Part shown: piece by piece, positions 6,313 to 9,333 of the stretch
Position numbering within the stretch: the first letter of the stretch is position 1
How the letters are laid out: each line of letters opens with the position of its first letter
DNA from: Kangiella sp.
GTDB lineage: Bacteria > Pseudomonadota > Gammaproteobacteria > Enterobacterales > Kangiellaceae
Direction of reading: 5' to 3'
Length of the DNA: 9,333 bases
NCBI GenBank assembly: GCA_002733465.1
Contig: NVVT01000010.1
Span: forward strand, 50,354-59,686
The notes under the pieces: generated by a model
What the model was told of the DNA's origin: nothing
What the model saw: only the letters and a program-made list of their open reading frames with translations
The model's database searches: none
Made by a program: the position numbers and the translations under genes

Positions 6313-8022
6313 TTAACTCATCTGTTTTTTAATGATATCAGCCACTCGAAATGAATTTGCATAAATAGTAAAAGTCGGTGTAACACTGCCGCCGTTTGGC
6401 ATAAAACTACCATCCGTCACAAAACAATTATCAGTGCCATGAACTCGACAATCAGCGTCAAGTGCCGACGTTTTAGGATCTTTACCAAAACGTAATCCAC
6501 CAGCGACTAAGTTTGAAGTTGGTGAAGAAAAAGCACTCCCTCTAACGCTTTGTGCGCCTAGATTTTTCATGACCTCTTTGCCTTTTTCAACTATGTAACT
6601 ACCAACTTTAAGATCATGAGGATGAAATCCTGCTTTAACCTTAGCAACAGGCGATCCCCATTTATCCTTTTCACTTGAATCGAGACTCACATGACAGTCA
6701 TCATTGGTTAACCAATCGCAAAAAACTTCGAATTTAAAATCTTTAGACTTGGTAAAATAAGATTTCACCTTTTGTTTTAGTTGTGTTCCCCATAATAGGT
6801 TTCCGTCTTGCCATTTTTGTGAGTTGGCATCGGATGCTGGAGATGGAGGATCAAAAACAAAATCAATGGTCCCACCTTTAACTCGTTGTCCAAAGGATTT
6901 TTTATCGTCGATGAAATACCAGTCCTGTAATGCTCGGTTAAAGAAAGGCCCTCGTACTTTCAATTGTTCTGCCTGCTCGCTTGTAAATTGATCAAATTCA
7001 AATATTCCGTGACCAGTACCTCCGGCACAGCAATGTAAATTTTTTCCTATTTGCTGGTAACGATTACCCAAACCATCAGGGTGGCGTTCGCCTCTTGAAC
7101 TAAGTAATAATCGCGCGGATTCTATAGAGTAACAAGCAACTACTATTATTTTTGCTTTTACTTTAATCGATTGGGATGGAGTTTGGAATGCTTCCTTTGA
7201 AAGATCAAAATAATCAACAGACGATGCATTACCTTTACTATCAGAATTTATTTGGTACGCTTTTGCTTCAGTGATTATTTTACAATTCCCCGTTGCAACT
7301 GCTTGATCAAGCAACGATGCTCGAGAACTAGCTTTCGCCCCTGAAGCACAACCATAACTACCGCAATACCCTGAATACTGACATGACTCTCTGCCATTAT
7401 GCGGACGCGACAAGATCCCTCTTGCCATAGGTAAAGGGTTTAAACCCATATCTTTACAGGTTTTATCAAACCAAGATGAAATTGGATGTTCCGCGGTAGG
7501 TGGCAAAGGGTAATCTTTGGTAGACCGAGGCTCTAAAAATGGATGATGGACGATCTTCCCAGAAATTCCAATTACATTTTCTGCTTTTGTGTAATAGGGT
7601 TCCATTTCATCATAAGTGATCGGCCAATCAACAGTATTTGCGCCTTCAATTTGTCCAAATGTTGAGACTAACCTAAAGTCTTCTGGCTTTAAACGATGGA
7701 AATAGGCACTCATGAAATTGGATGCGCCACCAACAATATTACCACCCCAAAACTGAGCCGTAGTATCACTACTCCAATCCTTAGCGTTAAATCCATCATC
7801 GCCATCAGGTTCTTCTAGTACATGCCGTTCATCTTTAAATTTAGAACGAAAAATACTGTGTCGATATAACTGCTCGTCTTTTCTAAAATCCGATTCTTTA
7901 TACCATTTACCTTTTTCTAGTATTGCAACTTTATATCCAGCTTTGGATAACTCGTACGCGACTGGTCCAGCACCAGCCCCGCTACCCACAATACAACAAT
8001 CAAATTCAAATATTTCATTCAT
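6313..8022 (-). CDS. GMC-family FAD oxidoreductase, large (catalytic) dehydrogenase subunit
   Basis: Flavoprotein of the glucose-methanol-choline oxidoreductase family, of the type paired with gluconate 2-dehydrogenase subunit 3 proteins; it should oxidise an alcohol or sugar-like substrate. The 569 residues open with the FAD-binding motif VGSGAGAGPVA (12-22; Ala18 at the usual third glycine) and ILEKG with Glu36. FWGGNIVGGASNFM (91-104) is the second GMC flavin segment. The C-terminal signature runs from GGLRFGKDPKTS (508-519) through DNCFVTDGSFMP to GGSVTPTFTIYANSFRVADII (544-564). Three cysteines in C214-x5-C220-x4-C225 resemble the [3Fe-4S] motif of FAD-glucose dehydrogenase. There is no signal peptide, so export with the Tat-bearing partner encoded upstream is likely. 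The positions of the usual catalytic His and Asn/His appear to hold Leu505 and Thr548. Fourteen cysteines is a high number. The Shine-Dalgarno is weak. Substrate and electron acceptor cannot be named. Confidence 0.9.
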   Translation of the reverse strand: MNEIFEFDCCIVGSGAGAGPVAYELSKAGYKVAILEKGKWYKESDFRKDEQLYRHSIFRSKFKDERHVLEEPDGDDGFNAKDWSSDTTAQFWGGNIVGGASNFMSAYFHRLKPEDFRLVSTFGQIEGANTVDWPITYDEMEPYYTKAENVIGISGKIVHHPFLEPRSTKDYPLPPTAEHPISSWFDKTCKDMGLNPLPMARGILSRPHNGRESCQYSGYCGSYGCASGAKASSRASLLDQAVATGNCKIITEAKAYQINSDSKGNASSVDYFDLSKEAFQTPSQSIKVKAKIIVVACYSIESARLLLSSRGERHPDGLGNRYQQIGKNLHCCAGGTGHGIFEFDQFTSEQAEQLKVRGPFFNRALQDWYFIDDKKSFGQRVKGGTIDFVFDPPSPASDANSQKWQDGNLLWGTQLKQKVKSYFTKSKDFKFEVFCDWLTNDDCHVSLDSSEKDKWGSPVAKVKAGFHPHDLKVGSYIVEKGKEVMKNLGAQSVRGSAFSSPTSNLVAGGLRFGKDPKTSALDADCRVHGTDNCFVTDGSFMPNGGSVTPTFTIYANSFRVADIIKKQMS

Positions 8023-8040
8023 AAATTAAAACCCAAATAT

Positions 8041-8250
8041 AAAACATTTTGTCACCACAGAGGCGCAGAGTACACGGAGAAAAAAATCACCTCCCCCTTT
8101 GCGAAGGGGGATTGAGGGGGATTTAGCAGTTTGCATTTATCAACAATCTAATTTAATGTTGAAAGTTGATTAAATCTCCCCTAACCCCTCTTCGCAAAGA
8201 GGGGGACTTTTTTATCTTTTACTCCGTGACCTCTGTGGTGAATTGTTTTT
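8041..8250. repeat. Nested palindromic repeat between the dehydrogenase subunit genes
   Basis: An element of about 200 bp fills almost the whole gap between two co-directional genes. Its outer arms are CACCACAGAGG (8053-8063) and CCTCTGTGGTG (8230-8240), extended by CACGGAG (8073-8079) and CTCCGTG (8222-8228) with an 8-9 base indel. The inner arms (8090-8124 and 8172-8207) are also complementary with a few mismatches, and each contains its own hairpin: CCCCCTTTGCGAAGGGGG on the left and CCCTCTTCGCAAAGAGGG on the right. The centre has ATCAAC (8139-8144) and GTTGAT (8165-8170). No transposase is encoded. It looks like a mobile REP/MITE-type element, or two nested ones, and in mRNA it would form a long hairpin that could separate expression of the flanking genes. 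Confidence 0.85.
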
Positions 8251-8256
8251 TATCTT

Positions 8257-8925
8257 TTAGTAATATTTTCTATACAAAGATTCAGAATCTGGTGCAGGAA
8301 ATCCCGGTTGATGTTCCAACCATTTCCATCCAATACCATCAGGATTACCACCGTAAATCGGATCAAATAGCAAAGCTTCCATAATGTAATAGATGATAAT
8401 GGACATCCAGTTTTCACCTGTGCTTGATTTGCTAATCTGACGTAGGACTTTATCTTGTTGTTCAAAAGACAATTTTAGGAAGATATCACCTTGAGTTTGT
8501 TTGGCAAGTCCATCTAACCAACCCACACCTTTCTTGATAAAGTCTCCGTCACCATCAGAAGCATTATCTGGATCCGTTAACGCCCACTCTAAATAGGCAA
8601 ATGAATTCACATCTGATGCAGAAGGACCATCCCCATCTTTAGGAAATAAATGTTCTTGTACTTGTAGCAGATTATTTTCTTCTTCTTTGCTGAACTTGAA
8701 AATATCATCTGTTGGATGGTGACCTGACTTCTCTTCACTTTTAATTATCTTCGTGTCGTCTACTTTCATGTTAGGTTTACACGCCGCCAAACTTGCCACT
8801 AAAAAAGTAGCCGATGAATTTCGCAAAAATGCGCGGCGATTTAAACCCGACGAAAGTGCGCTAATCTTACTTGGCTTTATAGAACCAAATTTTAACGCTT
8901 TTTTTTGCCTATTTTGTTTTAACAA
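8257..8925 (-). CDS. Gluconate 2-dehydrogenase subunit 3 family protein with Tat signal
   Basis: Small partner subunit of a GMC flavin dehydrogenase. In studied members it is needed to fold the large subunit and carry it through the Tat pathway. A twin-arginine motif NRRAFL (29-34; Arg30, Arg31) is followed by a hydrophobic stretch and LAAC (46-49), a possible lipobox, so the mature protein may be a lipoprotein anchored at Cys49. The family signature is LFDPIYGGNPDGIGWKW (186-202) followed by QPGFP (206-210). The length of 222 is usual. The only start that keeps the Tat signal is TTG at 8925: AAGGA lies nine bases upstream, an in-frame TAA (8934-8932) blocks extension, and the first ATG is at residue 53, behind the signal. 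This TTG overlaps the stop of the upstream TlpA-like gene by seven bases, implying coupling. The GMC gene follows after the palindromic repeat. A run of eight A lies near the start. Confidence 0.87.
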   Translation of the reverse strand: MLKQNRQKKALKFGSIKPSKISALSSGLNRRAFLRNSSATFLVASLAACKPNMKVDDTKIIKSEEKSGHHPTDDIFKFSKEEENNLLQVQEHLFPKDGDGPSASDVNSFAYLEWALTDPDNASDGDGDFIKKGVGWLDGLAKQTQGDIFLKLSFEQQDKVLRQISKSSTGENWMSIIIYYIMEALLFDPIYGGNPDGIGWKWLEHQPGFPAPDSESLYRKYY

Positions 8926-9333
8926 AAGAGCTTATCCTTATCACAGTTTTGATCAGCAATTAACGATAAATTCTCAACCGTCTGATCAATCATATTCCAA
9001 TTACTTAAATGTTCTGACAAATTATCTGGCACTCGATCTCTATGCACAATTACACCATTAATATCAATCACAAACTCTGTGGGCGTTCCCCACACGTTAT
9101 ATAAATCAGTGACCTTTTTGCCAAAATCAAATGCTAAAGGGTAAATAATATTTCTATCTTTTTTAAATTTTCTAGCTTTTTCAATCGTATCTTTAACGCT
9201 TGTATCAATAGCAATAATTTCAATCTGTTTACCCAATATTTTATGAGCATGCTGAAGTTTTGGGATCTTTCTCATGCAGTAGGTACACCAAGTTGTCCAA
9301 AAGACCAAATAAACTGCCTTTTTACCGCGATAA
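8919..9333 (-). CDS. TlpA/thioredoxin-like thiol-disulfide protein (5' end off window)
   Basis: Thiol-disulfide oxidoreductase of the TlpA/ResA/AhpC-TSA group; 137 C-terminal residues are present and the frame is open to the right edge. It begins with YRGKKAVYLVFWTTWCTYC, the typical beta strand ahead of a WCxxC active site (here WCTYC), followed by MRKIPKLQ on the active-site helix. WGTPTEFVIDINGVIV supplies the conserved cis-proline and following strand. The TTG at 9308 is inside the domain, so it is not the true start, and any signal peptide or membrane anchor lies beyond the window. The C-terminus extends past the thioredoxin fold and ends QNCDKDKLFC, with two further cysteines, the last being the final residue. 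It overlaps the start of the Tat-signal gene. A role in keeping periplasmic thiols reduced, perhaps for the cysteine-rich dehydrogenase, is inference from the neighbourhood. Confidence 0.85.
   Translation of the reverse strand, partial: YRGKKAVYLVFWTTWCTYCMRKIPKLQHAHKILGKQIEIIAIDTSVKDTIEKARKFKKDRNIIYPLAFDFGKKVTDLYNVWGTPTEFVIDINGVIVHRDRVPDNLSEHLSNWNMIDQTVENLSLIADQNCDKDKLFC
8923..8939 (-). promoter_or_regulatory. Ribosome-binding site fixing a TTG start for the Tat-signal subunit
   Basis: AAGGA (8939-8935 on the minus strand) lies nine bases before TTG (8925-8923). The next base triplets carry the TAA stop of the upstream TlpA-like gene (8921-8919), so termination and initiation occur within a few bases. 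No ATG or GTG with a comparable site precedes the Tat motif. Confidence 0.6.

Noticed and set aside
8166..8384. Plus-strand frame of 72 codons beginning in the repeat
   Set aside because: It starts inside the palindromic element and runs antisense through the conserved C-terminal signature of the Tat-signal subunit; the N-terminal residues are translation of the repeat arm.
8753..9061. Plus-strand frame of 102 codons
   Set aside because: Antisense to the Tat-signal and TlpA-like genes, both of which have clear family motifs; it has no recognisable domain.

Overview
This AT-rich window (roughly 38-40% GC by eye) most likely comes from a gammaproteobacterium. The evidence is the E. coli-like PhoB/PhoR pair, the long form of PstC, a putative outer-membrane porin and a lipobox-bearing Tat signal. 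I cannot place it more precisely. All supported genes lie on the minus strand, so the biological order runs from high to low coordinates.

Right third (about 6313-9333): a redox module. It starts with a TlpA/thioredoxin-like protein whose 5' end is off the window (CxxC active site). Next comes a small Tat-exported protein of the gluconate 2-dehydrogenase subunit 3 family, read from a TTG start that overlaps the previous stop. Last is a 569-residue GMC-type FAD oxidoreductase without its own signal peptide. The layout fits the established hitchhiker model, in which a Tat-bearing small subunit carries the folded flavoprotein across the membrane. A nested palindromic repeat of about 200 bp lies between the two dehydrogenase genes. 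No cytochrome subunit is visible.

Middle (5590-6312): a stand-alone CheY-like receiver gene interrupted by an in-frame TAA at codon 24 but otherwise intact, followed by a short intergenic region with an orphan Shine-Dalgarno and a 7-codon reading frame on the plus strand.

Left 5.6 kb: a phosphate-starvation cluster in the order phoB, phoR, putative porin, pstS, pstC (cut by the left edge). I found PhoB-type boxes, 11-bp-spaced repeats of TGTCAT/TGTAAT type, upstream of phoB, the porin and pstS. In all three a -10-like hexamer lies exactly 10 bp after the last repeat, so PhoB probably activates its own operon, an outer-membrane channel and the high-affinity phosphate ABC transporter. Intrinsic terminators follow the porin gene (strong) and sit between pstS and pstC (probably an attenuator that lets binding protein exceed permease).

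No tRNA, rRNA, CRISPR array or insertion sequence was seen, and no gap without a gene exceeds 300 bases. The phosphate cluster is conventional. The more unusual material is the TlpA/Tat/GMC module with its cysteine motif and altered active-site positions, the inter-subunit palindromic element, and the nonsense-interrupted receiver.
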